Positions 46,542 through 55,038 of a stretch of 64,000 bases of DNA are shown here, piece after piece. Within the stretch, counting starts at the first letter, position 1; the number at the start of each line of letters is the position of its first letter. The notes under the pieces were generated by a model. The model saw only the letters and a program-made list of their open reading frames with translations, did not search any database and was not told where the DNA came from. Made by a program: the position numbers and the translations under genes. Source of the stretch: JAOZHU01 sp964506435 (GTDB taxonomy: Archaea > Thermoproteota > Bathyarchaeia > Bathyarchaeales > Bathycorpusculaceae); contig CAZDLK010000003.1 in the NCBI GenBank assembly GCA_964506435.1, positions 1-64,000 of the forward strand, read 5' to 3'.

Positions 46542-47330
46542 ATGACTGAGTTAAACGAAAAAACGTTGAGGCACGAATTTAAGTACGAAATCGCGCCCCT
46601 GCAATATCAAGTACTCAAAAAGAAAGTGGCGTTACTTTTCAAGCCAGACCCGTTTGCAGGTCCCGAAGGCGGCTATTATATACGTAACCTGTACTTTGAC
46701 GATTTCAGGAACACCGCTCTGTTCGAAAAATGCGCAGGTATTTACCTGCGAAAAAAATACAGAATGCGAATCTACGATTTCAGCGACGCAAAAATCAAGT
46801 TTGAACGAAAAACCAAATTTGGCGAGTACATTCTAAAGGAAAGCGCAGGCCTAACTCGAGAAGAAGCCGACAAAATGATAACTGGAGATTTCAGTTTCTT
46901 AGCCGACACAGAAAACCATCTTCTAAAAACCGCGTACATTGAGTCGCGGCAAAATCTTCTTCAGCCTGTGGTGATTGTGGAGTACTACCGTGAAGCATTC
47001 TATGACCCCGTGAGCCACGTCAGGATAACCTTTGACAGCAGCTTGCGGACGGGTCTCGGTTCCGTATCCCTTTTTGACGCACATGTTCCCACAATGCAGG
47101 TAGTAGCTGAGCCAAATGTCATTATGGAAATAAAATTCAGCGGCACCTTCCCGTACTACATCCAAGGGTTGTTCTCACAGGATACTCAACCACGAGTGGC
47201 AATAGGAAAGTTTGCCCTTTGCAGAGCCCAGCAAATGTGTCTATTCGGCGGTTCAATCGGCGGGCTTCCCTACGCTAGAACAAGTAAACCGTTGCCTCAG
47301 GACAAGGAGACAGCAATCAATCTGAACTAG
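46542..47330 (+). CDS. VTC-domain protein (polyphosphate polymerase-like)
   Basis: A 262-residue VTC domain, the tunnel-shaped fold that in yeast Vtc4 makes polyphosphate from ATP. The basic and acidic tunnel residues lie in RHEFKYEI, YIRNLYFDD, LRKKYRMRIYDF, KIKFERKTKFGEYILKES, VVIVEYYREAFY and VIMEIKFSGTFPYYI. Most signature positions are kept, so enzymatic activity is plausible. No transmembrane or SPX domain is present. It lies about 100 bases after the DUF4956 gene and 30 before the next gene. Confidence 0.87.
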   Translation: MTELNEKTLRHEFKYEIAPLQYQVLKKKVALLFKPDPFAGPEGGYYIRNLYFDDFRNTALFEKCAGIYLRKKYRMRIYDFSDAKIKFERKTKFGEYILKESAGLTREEADKMITGDFSFLADTENHLLKTAYIESRQNLLQPVVIVEYYREAFYDPVSHVRITFDSSLRTGLGSVSLFDAHVPTMQVVAEPNVIMEIKFSGTFPYYIQGLFSQDTQPRVAIGKFALCRAQQMCLFGGSIGGLPYARTSKPLPQDKETAINLN

Positions 47331-47360
47331 GAGGATGGAAAAACGTCTAGCCGCGCTCAA

Positions 47361-48365
47361 ATGACCCGCACAACGACGCAAGCACGCGCTGACCCTTCAA
47401 TTTGGACGCTGAATCTAGTCGGCTACAGCAAAATAGCTCAACAATATTATTGTGAACTGCACAGCAAACGCCCACAGACTCTTCTAGGCACCACAGATTT
47501 CACTTTGCCTTACGAGTTGACTGATGAAGGAATGCTGCGTGTAAAAAAAGAAGACTTCAAGAAGCTGGAGACGCTTGCCAAAGACCGCATAATCAATAAC
47601 CCAGCTTATGTTGATCAATTGATTTCTTCAAGACAAAAAAATCTTGAGATATTGAGACAAAACCTTTTCAATGAAGACAGGCTGCTGCAATCAGGCTGCC
47701 TCAAGAACTGCAATCCAATGCAGATTTTTTCGCACTTAACTGATTTCGCATGCTTCTACCTAGAATATAATTTTCCGTCATCTCTCTTCAAGGAATTAAT
47801 AGTTGGAAAACTCAATTATTCAGAAGATGCTTATGAGAACCTGCGCTTGCGCCTATTAACGCCCTGTGAATCAGCATATTTAACATATTACAAAGCTATT
47901 CTAAAACTCGCGTTACAGACACTGAGCAACACTGAAATTGATCTTCGTTCGTTCAGGCAACAATTCAGTTCAATAGGCGACAGAGAACTGAAAAGCCGTT
48001 CAGACAGAGAACTGGAAGAGATCATCCAAAGAGTCAGCTTTATGTTTGGAAACAGATTGTCATTGCGCTGTGAAATCATGAAGATTTCAGCTGTTGAGGA
48101 CAATGTCAGAGCGGAACATGCGGAAATCAAGAAGAAGCTACTTATGCAATGTGCGAATCACGGGGCGCATGTAAGCGACCTCGTCAGCAGATTAGCAGAC
48201 ATGCTGATAGATGCCGCATTGGAGAATGAACAAACAAGCATTTGGAGAGGACGAGTTTTCGCTTACCTCAGCAGCCTTATCGAATCGTTAGGCATGAACC
48301 CCCACACTGCAAGCGTTGAAGAAATCCAAGCGCGGGCACAAGGCGTTGGAGTTTGCCAACCTTAA
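47361..48365 (+). CDS. Unknown protein downstream of the VTC gene
   Basis: A 334-residue mostly helical protein not recognised as any family. It has no signal peptide or clear transmembrane helix, and no catalytic motif was found. Two cysteine-containing stretches (SGCLKNCNP near residue 113 and MQCANHGAH near 257) and a long helical middle are the most visible features. It follows the VTC gene by 30 bases with an AGGAGG-like sequence just upstream of its start region, so it is likely expressed with DUF4956 and VTC. It occupies the place where a CotH-type gene often lies in bacterial loci, but shows no resemblance to CotH. Confidence 0.7.
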   Translation: MTRTTTQARADPSIWTLNLVGYSKIAQQYYCELHSKRPQTLLGTTDFTLPYELTDEGMLRVKKEDFKKLETLAKDRIINNPAYVDQLISSRQKNLEILRQNLFNEDRLLQSGCLKNCNPMQIFSHLTDFACFYLEYNFPSSLFKELIVGKLNYSEDAYENLRLRLLTPCESAYLTYYKAILKLALQTLSNTEIDLRSFRQQFSSIGDRELKSRSDRELEEIIQRVSFMFGNRLSLRCEIMKISAVEDNVRAEHAEIKKKLLMQCANHGAHVSDLVSRLADMLIDAALENEQTSIWRGRVFAYLSSLIESLGMNPHTASVEEIQARAQGVGVCQP

Positions 48366-48488
48366 GGTCAGATGACGCAAAAATGCGTGCACTGAGCAAA
48401 GTTGAACGTTGGCACCTGCCGCTTAAAGGCTTAAATCACAACGCTATATTATGGTAGGAAAGACGCGCGTTCAAAGTAGTGAAGTACT

Positions 48489-49163
48489 ATGTTGTGTATT
48501 GCTGCTGTGGCTTTCGATTTTGACGGCACATTAGTTGACATTGCTGAACCGTATTCAATGGCATTTAACGAGACACTGAGAAACTTTGGATTACCAGAGT
48601 CGAATCCCATGGAGTTGTATCGCAGAGGCGCAGTTAATTTGGAATCGCAGTTTGCTCAAGTTTTTTCCAGAGTAGATGCGGATAAAGGGTTGCTCCCAAA
48701 ATGCCTCAAAATGCACCGTGAAATCTATAGTCAAATTCACCTGAAGCACTTGAAAGGACTTGACAAAGCTCTTGACGCAGTCAGGGAACTTCACTCGCGA
48801 GGGTTTAAGCTGGCGTTGATCGGAGGAAGACCAGTATCCGAGGTAGAGCCTGAATTGAAATTTTTAGGAATAAGAGACTGCCTTGACATAGTGTTGACTT
48901 CCGAGGTTGTTAATCGCCCCAAACCTGCACCTGACATCGTTCAGCGTGCAGCAGAATTCTGGCATATACCACCAGAGCAGATTCTGGTGGTAGGCGACAG
49001 CCCCGACGACATCGGTTCGGCTAAGAGCGCAGGTGCCTTCTCTGCGGGGATATGCACAGGTTACTTTTCAAAAGAAACAATTGCCAACGCAAAGCCCGAT
49101 TTCCTGCTTAATTCAGTCTCTGACGTTCTGGATATTGTCGACCGTTGCCCACATGTGCCGTGA
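48489..49163 (+). CDS. HAD-family phosphatase (phosphoglycolate-phosphatase-like)
   Basis: A 224-residue HAD hydrolase. Motif I is VAFDFDGTLVD with the nucleophile Asp. Motif II is LALIGGRP, where glycine has replaced the usual Ser/Thr position pattern. The Lys motif is NRPKPAPDIVQRAAE, and motif IV is VVGDSPDDIGSAKSAG. A helical cap lies between motifs I and II. The best guess is a small-molecule phosphatase such as phosphoglycolate phosphatase or a nucleotidase. It is separated by 123 bases from the unknown gene upstream. Confidence 0.87.
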   Translation: MLCIAAVAFDFDGTLVDIAEPYSMAFNETLRNFGLPESNPMELYRRGAVNLESQFAQVFSRVDADKGLLPKCLKMHREIYSQIHLKHLKGLDKALDAVRELHSRGFKLALIGGRPVSEVEPELKFLGIRDCLDIVLTSEVVNRPKPAPDIVQRAAEFWHIPPEQILVVGDSPDDIGSAKSAGAFSAGICTGYFSKETIANAKPDFLLNSVSDVLDIVDRCPHVP

Positions 49164-49199
49164 AGCAGCAAAAGGCAGCGTGCGCTACGCGTTTGGGTT

Positions 49200-49871
49200 T
49201 CAGTCTTTTACTTTTGTCGCAGACACAAAAAAAGACCGCCTATCACCTACCTTCAATGAAGCAAGACTATTCACTGCGAAACCGTCTTCCTGCAGGTAAG
49301 GAACAATGTCGTCTTGTGTGACAAAAGGATAATTTGGTTCTGCAAGGATTCGATGATAAACAAAATTGGAAATTGGACTTTTGGTCTCGATTTCAATAAT
49401 TAATAAAATTGATCCAGCACGAAGAATCCGATTTATTTCTTTCACCACCACGCGTAAATCCGTCAAGTGATGAAGCGAATTGCGGATTATGGCCGCGTCA
49501 AAGGCGCTGCTCTTTATCGGGCTGCATTCACAGTCTGCGGCAACAGAGTTGAATCCGCATGCTCTAAAAGCCCGTGAGGATTTTGCACATTCTTTAGAAA
49601 TGTCAACTCCGATGATGTTCATCTTCTTGTTTTTGAGAAGCTTCTTGGTTAATGAACTGCCATCGCCGCAACACAAATCGATTACATTGAGCGGTCTATC
49701 AAACCCTTCGCACATGAGTTCTAATTCTCTGCAAACTTTAGCGTCAGCTTCATTGGGTTTTTTCCGAAATTTCCGCATTCTTCGCAAGAGCCAAACATAA
49801 TACCGCCATTTCCAAAGATTCTTGTTCCAATAATTAATTTCTGTTTTTTTTTCTATCCCTGCGTAACTCAT
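49200..49871 (-). CDS. Class I SAM-dependent methyltransferase
   Basis: A 223-residue methyltransferase. Motif I is VIDLCCGDGSSLTKKLL, with a cysteine in place of the usual glycine. IIGVDISKECAKSSRAFRA binds the ribose, and DAAIIRNSLHHLTDLRVVVKEINRILRAG is a typical Methyltransf_11 region. The substrate is unknown. It is convergent with the HAD gene and lies downstream of the carbohydrate-binding protein gene on the same strand, 46 bases from it. Confidence 0.82.
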   Translation of the reverse strand: MSYAGIEKKTEINYWNKNLWKWRYYVWLLRRMRKFRKKPNEADAKVCRELELMCEGFDRPLNVIDLCCGDGSSLTKKLLKNKKMNIIGVDISKECAKSSRAFRACGFNSVAADCECSPIKSSAFDAAIIRNSLHHLTDLRVVVKEINRILRAGSILLIIEIETKSPISNFVYHRILAEPNYPFVTQDDIVPYLQEDGFAVNSLASLKVGDRRSFFVSATKVKD

Positions 49872-49917
49872 CTCGCGGGCTTACCAATGAAGCGAGTTGA
49901 GATATGCGATAGGGCAT

Positions 49918-51798
49918 TTACCAGACCTTCGTTACAATACTGGAGAGGGTTAAACTAGTGTACAGGGTTCCGGGAGTGTATGTTCCAGAGAGGTACAGGC
50001 CGTCAGTAGCTGAGCCAGTTGAACTGCCTCCATAGTAAACACTGTACGTAGAACCTTGTGCGAGAGATGGCGAAGAGAAAACTATTGACTGGTACGCTTT
50101 TGCAGGCTTAAAGCTAAAGAGAACTGTTCCTGTGCTGGTTTGAAGATTAATCAAGGTGCCAGCTGGAATTGTCGACCTAAAATTCACCATCATTGAATAC
50201 TGGGTCGACGAAGTATCTGGAGCCATTGCCATGCCTGAACTGCCTACAGCTAGCAGAAAGCCGCCAGTTATTTTGAATGAAGCATGGTCCAGAGCGCCGT
50301 TCGCGTTAGATGTGGGGCCATTAACGATTACGTAACCATTGGTCATTACAACGGCACCATTCACATCAATACCGTCTCCCAAGGCATCAACCGCAATGTA
50401 ACCACCGTTGATGTAGAGAGAGCAGTCACCTGACTCCATGAAGACATCTCGGCCTCCCCCGCGTCCTGGACCTGGATTGAATCCAGACGCGTCATTGCCT
50501 CCAGCGCCATTTATGCCGTCATCACTTGAGACAATGCGGATTTCTCCGCCGTTGATTGTGAGGGCTACACTTTCCAAGCCCTCATAAGATTTTGTAATAT
50601 CGATGTTTCCGCCGTTAATTACTAAAGAGGCGTCAGCGTGCATGGCGTCGTCTCCGGTTGAAATTGCAAAGGAACCTCCATTGATTGTTATTTTGTCGTT
50701 TGAGTTGATGGCGTCATCAGCAGAATTAATGGTTAAAACGCCATTATCTATGACTACGCTGACATTTGCTTGGATTCCCTTAGCAGACGCGCTTGCAGAA
50801 ATAACGCTGCTACTGCCGCCGCCTGAAGTCAAGCTGATTGAACCTCCGGTGACAATAACGTCTGTTTCGGCTTCAACAGAGTCCCCACCAGAAACAATAG
50901 TTATAACGCCATTCTCAATGGAAACGTATCCTTTTGTGGCATCTGCATCGTTATCGGATTTTAAACCGTCGCCGCTGACATTCAAAGTAACAGTCCCGCC
51001 TTTGACAATAAGATAGTCCTTGCCTCTGATGCCGTCATCTACTGAGGTTACGATGATAGCGCCGCTTTTGATTATGAGCCCGTCTTTACTTGCGATGCCA
51101 TCATTATAGTTTCCGTCAACATTCAGTGAACCACTGCCGTAGATTGTGAGGTCAGACTTGCTGAAAATCGCTGCGTTTGGTTCATCCGTTCCCGTTTCAA
51201 GGATGTATGAGGTTCCGTCTGTTATGTAATTTGCTGTATTCTCTTCGAGGATGAGAATGGTCTTTTTTGCGTTTTGTATGTAAATTGGAGAGCTCGTGGA
51301 ACAGCTGATGTCAACGCCGCCTAAGATAAGGCGCACGGTCTCTTCATCTTCAGTGTTCACTATTATTTGTCCATTAGTTAGAGAGCCGCTTATTCTGTAT
51401 GTGCCTGCGGAGGTAATGGTTACTTTGCTGCCGTCAACAGTTGCGTTGGCCGTTGAGTTAACGGTTATTGAATTTCCATTTAGTTCGATATTGAAAACCT
51501 CGGAGCTGTCCCAAACATAATCTGCCGAATCCTCGTGATCCTCAGCATTTGCATAGTCCTCGCTGGTTCCAGTAGACGAACCACTGGATGAAGAAGAAGT
51601 AGGCGATGGCGAAGGTGAAGCAGTTGGGGTTGGAGTGGGGGTTGCTGTTGAACTGGCTGTTGGTGAAGGCGTACTTGACCCCCCGTCATTTTCAGTAGGC
51701 TCACTACCCAGCAAATTCATGCCTACGAAGGCATACACTACAGAAAACACCAGTAAACAGGCACACACCAGCACGATAACTAATTTTCGTTTATCCAT
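49918..51798 (-). CDS. Secreted Cthe_2159-like carbohydrate-binding protein
   Basis: A 626-residue exported protein. A signal peptide/anchor (about residues 1-30) is followed by a Ser/Thr/Pro-rich linker (about 36-82) and a right-handed beta-helix-like domain (about 100-540) built of short repeats such as VVIDNGVLTINSADDAINSND and LVINGGNIDITKSYEG. This matches the Cthe_2159 family (PF14262), a calcium-dependent polygalacturonate/cellulose-binding fold. A C-terminal beta domain ends the chain. In bacteria this family often lies with VTC, DUF4956 and CotH genes, all but CotH of which occur here. It likely coats or binds polysaccharide at the cell surface. Confidence 0.83.
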   Translation of the reverse strand: MDKRKLVIVLVCACLLVFSVVYAFVGMNLLGSEPTENDGGSSTPSPTASSTATPTPTPTASPSPSPTSSSSSGSSTGTSEDYANAEDHEDSADYVWDSSEVFNIELNGNSITVNSTANATVDGSKVTITSAGTYRISGSLTNGQIIVNTEDEETVRLILGGVDISCSTSSPIYIQNAKKTILILEENTANYITDGTSYILETGTDEPNAAIFSKSDLTIYGSGSLNVDGNYNDGIASKDGLIIKSGAIIVTSVDDGIRGKDYLIVKGGTVTLNVSGDGLKSDNDADATKGYVSIENGVITIVSGGDSVEAETDVIVTGGSISLTSGGGSSSVISASASAKGIQANVSVVIDNGVLTINSADDAINSNDKITINGGSFAISTGDDAMHADASLVINGGNIDITKSYEGLESVALTINGGEIRIVSSDDGINGAGGNDASGFNPGPGRGGGRDVFMESGDCSLYINGGYIAVDALGDGIDVNGAVVMTNGYVIVNGPTSNANGALDHASFKITGGFLLAVGSSGMAMAPDTSSTQYSMMVNFRSTIPAGTLINLQTSTGTVLFSFKPAKAYQSIVFSSPSLAQGSTYSVYYGGSSTGSATDGLYLSGTYTPGTLYTSLTLSSIVTKVW

Positions 51799-51962
51799 GC
51801 TTCATCCATCGAAGCGGTGGAGCGCAAACTTTTAAAGCATTTTTCCAAATCTAACCAGAATTCTTTCCACTTTAACCAGCGACGCAAAGCATTCAGAGTT
51901 TTTTTAAAATTTTGTCAACTGTGTGACATGGTTGTTGAAATGCCGTTAGCATGTGTGTTGTG

Positions 51963-52012
51963 GTGCGAGGGATTGGACTTGAATCTCTAGTCAAGGGGAT
52001 TCCACCCGCAGA
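51963..52012 (-). pseudogene. Possible tRNA 3'-end fragment
   Basis: Read on the minus strand, TTCAAGTCCAATCCCTCGCACCA resembles a T-loop followed by an acceptor strand with CCA. The T-stem does not pair properly and no cloverleaf can be built, so this is not a working tRNA. It has the same orientation as the tRNA-Leu at 61.9 kb and the fragments at 54.9 and 45.6 kb. It lies in the 344-base gap between the carbohydrate-binding gene and the small secreted protein. Confidence 0.3.
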
Positions 52013-52070
52013 ACCATCTTTTTTCTTCTTAAGAAAGAGTTGTTGGCAGCCAGCGATTCTTCTGAGCATG

Positions 52071-52118
52071 TGTTTCATTTTTTGAAACGCTTTTTTCAAA
52101 GTGTCCCTTAAGTTGCTG
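52071..52118 (+). repeat. 48-bp upstream repeat, copy 1
   Basis: This 48-bp element is repeated at 52476-52523 with 42 identical positions and no gaps. Each copy holds GTTTC and GAAAC, which can pair around a 7-base loop, and ends with the invariant AGTGTCCCTTAAGTTGCTG. Copy 1 ends 25 bases before the GTG at 52143. CCCTTAAG may serve as a TATA-like box with the inverted repeat as operator. Confidence 0.75.
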
Positions 52119-52142
52119 TACGCGCTAGTGGCGTTGCAGGTG

Positions 52143-52382
52143 GTGACAAAAATAAAAAAATCTGTTAGTGTTATCGCAATTGTTGCAATGTTCGTTGTGG
52201 CAACGCTTTGTTTAAGTGCAGTAGCTAGCGCCGCAGTAAGTCTTGGACCAGCACCCAATTCCGGAGATTGTATTCCAGACGGCAGCGGTTTTGATCAACC
52301 TAATCGGCAAAACGACGCGGCTCCTGGTGTTGGACCAGCACCCAATTCTGGTGATGGCGTCCCAGATGGCAGTGGTTTTTAA
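52143..52382 (+). CDS. Small secreted protein with two GPAPNSGD repeats
   Basis: A 79-residue exported protein; GTG start at 52143. The signal peptide TKIKKSVSVIAIVAMFVVAT plus CLSAVASA ends at about residue 30. The mature part is two copies of GPAPNSGD(C/G)(I/V)PDGSGF separated by about 14 residues. Short secreted proteins with this repeat occur in various archaea and bacteria, and I know of no assigned function. A longer frame from 52101 would start within the shared upstream repeat and is less likely. The repeat could be a surface adhesin or a calcium-binding motif, but evidence is lacking. Confidence 0.7.
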   Translation: MTKIKKSVSVIAIVAMFVVATLCLSAVASAAVSLGPAPNSGDCIPDGSGFDQPNRQNDAAPGVGPAPNSGDGVPDGSGF

Positions 52383-52475
52383 ATAAAATGAGAATCAACC
52401 ACTGTCTGTTTACCCTCTTTTTTCATTTGTGTGTTAAGTGGTCCATAGAATTCTGTTTGAGTTCTTCGGAATTGG

Positions 52476-52523
52476 TGTTTCGGCTTTTGAAACGCTTGTT
52501 CCACAGTGTCCCTTAAGTTGCTG
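52476..52523 (+). repeat. 48-bp upstream repeat, copy 2
   Basis: Copy 2 of the element at 52071, differing at six positions. It ends 30 bases before an in-frame ATG at 52553, which matches the 25-base spacing of copy 1 to its own start better than the ATG at 52532 does. It probably drives co-expression of the two neighbouring secreted proteins. Confidence 0.75.
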
Positions 52524-52531
52524 CTTGAGAT

Positions 52532-53758
52532 ATGATGTTAGCGTGGAATCAAATGATTAGAAAAAGTCGAATCCTGAGATTTGCCGTTCTGGCAATTATT
52601 CTAGTTTTGGTGACGCCTGCATCTGCCATATTCGCTGGGCAAGGCCAAATCTCCGCTAGTAGTCCAGCGGAAGAGTTAGTTCGACTTGCTGAAAAAGCAG
52701 AACAGCAGGTTAAGAATTTGATTGATGTGGTTTACGCAAACGACACTGCTATACAAAAAATCACTGAGGCTGAGCTACTTGATGATTTGGAAGGAAACGT
52801 CACATACTATGATCAAGGCGTAGCCACGCTTGCAAAAGCCCAAGATGCGCTCGCAATAGCTGACTACGAAGGAGCAGTTGGAAATGCAACTGAAGCTTTC
52901 AGCATTTTCAGACAAGTTTTCCAGGCTATTCATCTCATTCTGGAAGATGTTGGTCTTCAAACAGGGCAATTAGTTGATTCCTATGGTTTACTTGAAGCGT
53001 ACAGTAGAGCTCTTGAAAAAATTGAATGGCTGAGAGAGCTTTTGCCAGAAGATGCTACCGAGTATTTGGCTCTTCTTGACCAAGCTGAGGCATTGTTGGA
53101 TTTAGATGTGGCGCGCGCGTTGCTTCTTGAAGGCAACGTCACCGAGGTTACGAGCAGTTTGGCGCAGGCAAACCAGTTGATATCCGAAGTTTATCAGTAT
53201 CTGAAACAGCAAGCTGAGGGTTCCAACAATTCAAGAGTTAACGGTTACCTGCAGGAAATGGAACAAGCGCGAGAAAGAATTCGGGAGCGGTTTAGATACG
53301 CAGGTGACCAAGGAGTGGATGTTGAGGCTATTTTGGAGTCGTTTGGTTACCACAATGAAAACGAGTTCATGCAGGCCCTTGAAAATATGACTCAAACAGC
53401 TAAAGGCAAAAGTGGCGACATCGGCTTGGTAATTCAGGACCTTGAAGCGTTGGGTCAACTGATTAGGCAAATGAATCAGACTCTCACGCAAGAAATCAAT
53501 CGTCATCAGGAGCAGCATGGAACTGGCGGAAGCGGTAGTGGCAGTGGAAGCGGGTCGGGAACAGGGGGTTCTGGATCTGGCTCAGGCGCGGGAACTGGCA
53601 GTTCAGGCTCTGGAAGTGGAACAAGCCCAAGCGGTGGCAGCAACAGCTCTGGTTCAGGGTCAGGTGGCTCTGGAAGTAGCGGGTCAGGTTCGGGCACGAG
53701 TGGCAGTGGTTCAGGCGTTGGAGACGGCGGCTCTGGCTCTGGAAGCGGCAAAAAATAA
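52532..53758 (+). CDS. Secreted helical protein with long Gly/Ser tail
   Basis: A 408-residue exported protein of no recognised family. A signal peptide (RFAVLAIILVLVTPASA, within residues 15-35) is followed by a helical domain of about 290 residues rich in Gln, Glu and Leu, with heptad-like patterns (EELVRLAEKAEQQVKNLID, YLQEMEQARERIRERF) and several Asn-X-Ser/Thr sequons. The last 75 residues are almost only Gly and Ser with a few Thr (repeats such as GSGSGSG), ending GSGKK. ATG at 52553 may be the true start. It probably stands out from the cell surface, the Gly/Ser part acting as a flexible spacer. Confidence 0.7.
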   Translation: MMLAWNQMIRKSRILRFAVLAIILVLVTPASAIFAGQGQISASSPAEELVRLAEKAEQQVKNLIDVVYANDTAIQKITEAELLDDLEGNVTYYDQGVATLAKAQDALAIADYEGAVGNATEAFSIFRQVFQAIHLILEDVGLQTGQLVDSYGLLEAYSRALEKIEWLRELLPEDATEYLALLDQAEALLDLDVARALLLEGNVTEVTSSLAQANQLISEVYQYLKQQAEGSNNSRVNGYLQEMEQARERIRERFRYAGDQGVDVEAILESFGYHNENEFMQALENMTQTAKGKSGDIGLVIQDLEALGQLIRQMNQTLTQEINRHQEQHGTGGSGSGSGSGSGTGGSGSGSGAGTGSSGSGSGTSPSGGSNSSGSGSGGSGSSGSGSGTSGSGSGVGDGGSGSGSGKK

Positions 53759-53785
53759 TCTAAACAGCGGCGACTTTCTGCTTTT

Positions 53786-54676
53786 CTATTTTTTGAGTTC
53801 TACTTGGTTTTCAAGCCCGACTTTTCTTATTTCAACTATCTCTAGTCTTTCTAGTCTTCTGACTAAACGCCAAAGGCTCGTTCGGGGCATGTCGGGAAAC
53901 TTTTCTCTGAGTTCCGCTTCAAATGCTTTGCCTTCCTTTTCAGCTAAGAATTGAATAACGGCTTTGTCTTCTTTTGCCAGTTGAGGATTGGCTTTTAGAA
54001 TTTTTTCAACATTTGGGCCATTCTTTCTTCTGTGTAGAGCCACAGCAGCAATAAGAACCGCGACTGCAGCTACGGCGCTAACAGCAAGATATGCTACGGG
54101 TAGTTGAGGTGAAGCATCGTTGTTGTCTGATTGGTCTGGGAATTCATCAGGTGTTAATGCTGGTAGAACATAGCTTATCTCCCAACTTCCCGGGCTTAAA
54201 GATAGGGTTATGGAGTTTTCTTTGGTTTCTATGGCTAATGGGCTTTTGCTTAGATAAATCACGGTTGAATTCAGCGGTAGGATAACTGTGAGGTTGTACT
54301 GGTAATTGGTAAGCAGAGTCCATACTTCTGCTTTTTTCGTTGTAAGTAACATGGTGTCATACTCTATCAAAAGTTTGCTTGCGCCTAGGGTGTATGACGT
54401 CAAACTATTTCCAGTTACTTTGTAATCCACCGCGGTCATGTTTTCGTCAAGCAGCAAGATGTTCTGAGGCGCCTCAGATAAAAGAGGCATCGTTATTTCT
54501 GCTGTGAATTCATCCATGGACACCTCTTGTTCGCAGTGAACCAAACCGTCCCTGTACAAAGTAAGGTTAGTTGATTGCACTTGGAACGTTGGTTGACCAA
54601 GAACAGAGGCAAAAGTGGCAAATAGTATAAACGAACTGAATAATAGGAAAATGGCGCCTGCGATACAAAGTTTCAT
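53786..54676 (-). CDS. Membrane-anchored winged-helix regulator
   Basis: A 296-residue protein. It has an N-terminal signal/anchor (about residues 1-27), an outward beta-rich domain (about 28-185) with repeated hydrophobic strands, one transmembrane helix (LPVAYLAVSAVAAVAVLIAAVA, about 194-215) and a cytoplasmic winged-helix domain (about 228-296: EDKAVIQFLAEKEGKAFEAELREKFPDMP followed by LVRRLERLEIVEI). The layout suggests a one-component regulator that senses something outside the membrane and binds DNA inside. It is convergent with the Gly/Ser-tailed protein gene, 27 bases away, and the downstream region holds the tRNA-Leu pseudogene. Confidence 0.75.
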   Translation of the reverse strand: MKLCIAGAIFLLFSSFILFATFASVLGQPTFQVQSTNLTLYRDGLVHCEQEVSMDEFTAEITMPLLSEAPQNILLLDENMTAVDYKVTGNSLTSYTLGASKLLIEYDTMLLTTKKAEVWTLLTNYQYNLTVILPLNSTVIYLSKSPLAIETKENSITLSLSPGSWEISYVLPALTPDEFPDQSDNNDASPQLPVAYLAVSAVAAVAVLIAAVALHRRKNGPNVEKILKANPQLAKEDKAVIQFLAEKEGKAFEAELREKFPDMPRTSLWRLVRRLERLEIVEIRKVGLENQVELKK

Positions 54677-54936
54677 GGTCGTCTTATACTGACTTGGGTG
54701 AAGCCTAATAATTTTTCTGCACTCATAATCGCCTATTCGCAGAAGCCAGCTGTGTTCAACGGGAAAAATGCAAACCGTTCCCTAACTTCTGAAACGATTT
54801 TCAGCTTCCTTTTTCTACCAATTTTCAACCGCTTTCGACTTGAACGCCAACTTATCGTCTCCAAATCGGGCAGGGCGGAAAAGAAAAACCTTAACAAACC
54901 ATGACGAAAAAGACCAAAATTGTTTTCCTAGCGTCG

Positions 54937-55036
54937 TGGCGCCGGAGGTGGGACTTGAACCCATGAAGACCTGCGCCAGAGGACCTTAAATGTTCCCTCC
55001 TTGCCGTAGAGCGAAATCAGTCACTACTTAGACTTG
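54937..55036 (-). pseudogene. tRNA-Leu pseudogene without 5' acceptor strand
   Basis: This 100-base stretch aligns with the intact tRNA-Leu at 61804 from the D-arm to the CCA end. Matches include CCTCTGGCGCAGG, the T-arm TGGGTTCAAGTCCCACC and acceptor CTCCGGCGCCA, plus the D-loop insert in diverged form (GTCTAAGTAG). The 5' acceptor strand is missing: the sequence before it is the C-terminal coding end of the ABC ATPase gene, whose stop codon lies at 55039. A working tRNA cannot form. It stands in the same orientation as the intact copy, 6.8 kb away, the layout left by insertion at a tRNA gene. The rest of the 362-base gap around it (54677-55038) shows nothing. Confidence 0.75.
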
Positions 55037-55038
55037 GC

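Noticed and set aside
52101..52142. Upstream start of the mini secreted protein
   Set aside because: The first codons fall in the 48-bp element, which also occurs before another gene where it is not coding. The GTG at 52143 gives a cleaner signal peptide.
51893..52258. 121-codon minus-strand frame
   Set aside because: It runs through the tRNA-like fragment and the 48-bp repeat and has no family resemblance. It is a chance frame.
53517..53954. 145-codon plus-strand frame over the Gly/Ser tail
   Set aside because: It is the shifted reading of the low-complexity Gly/Ser repeat, which stays open in several frames because of its base composition.
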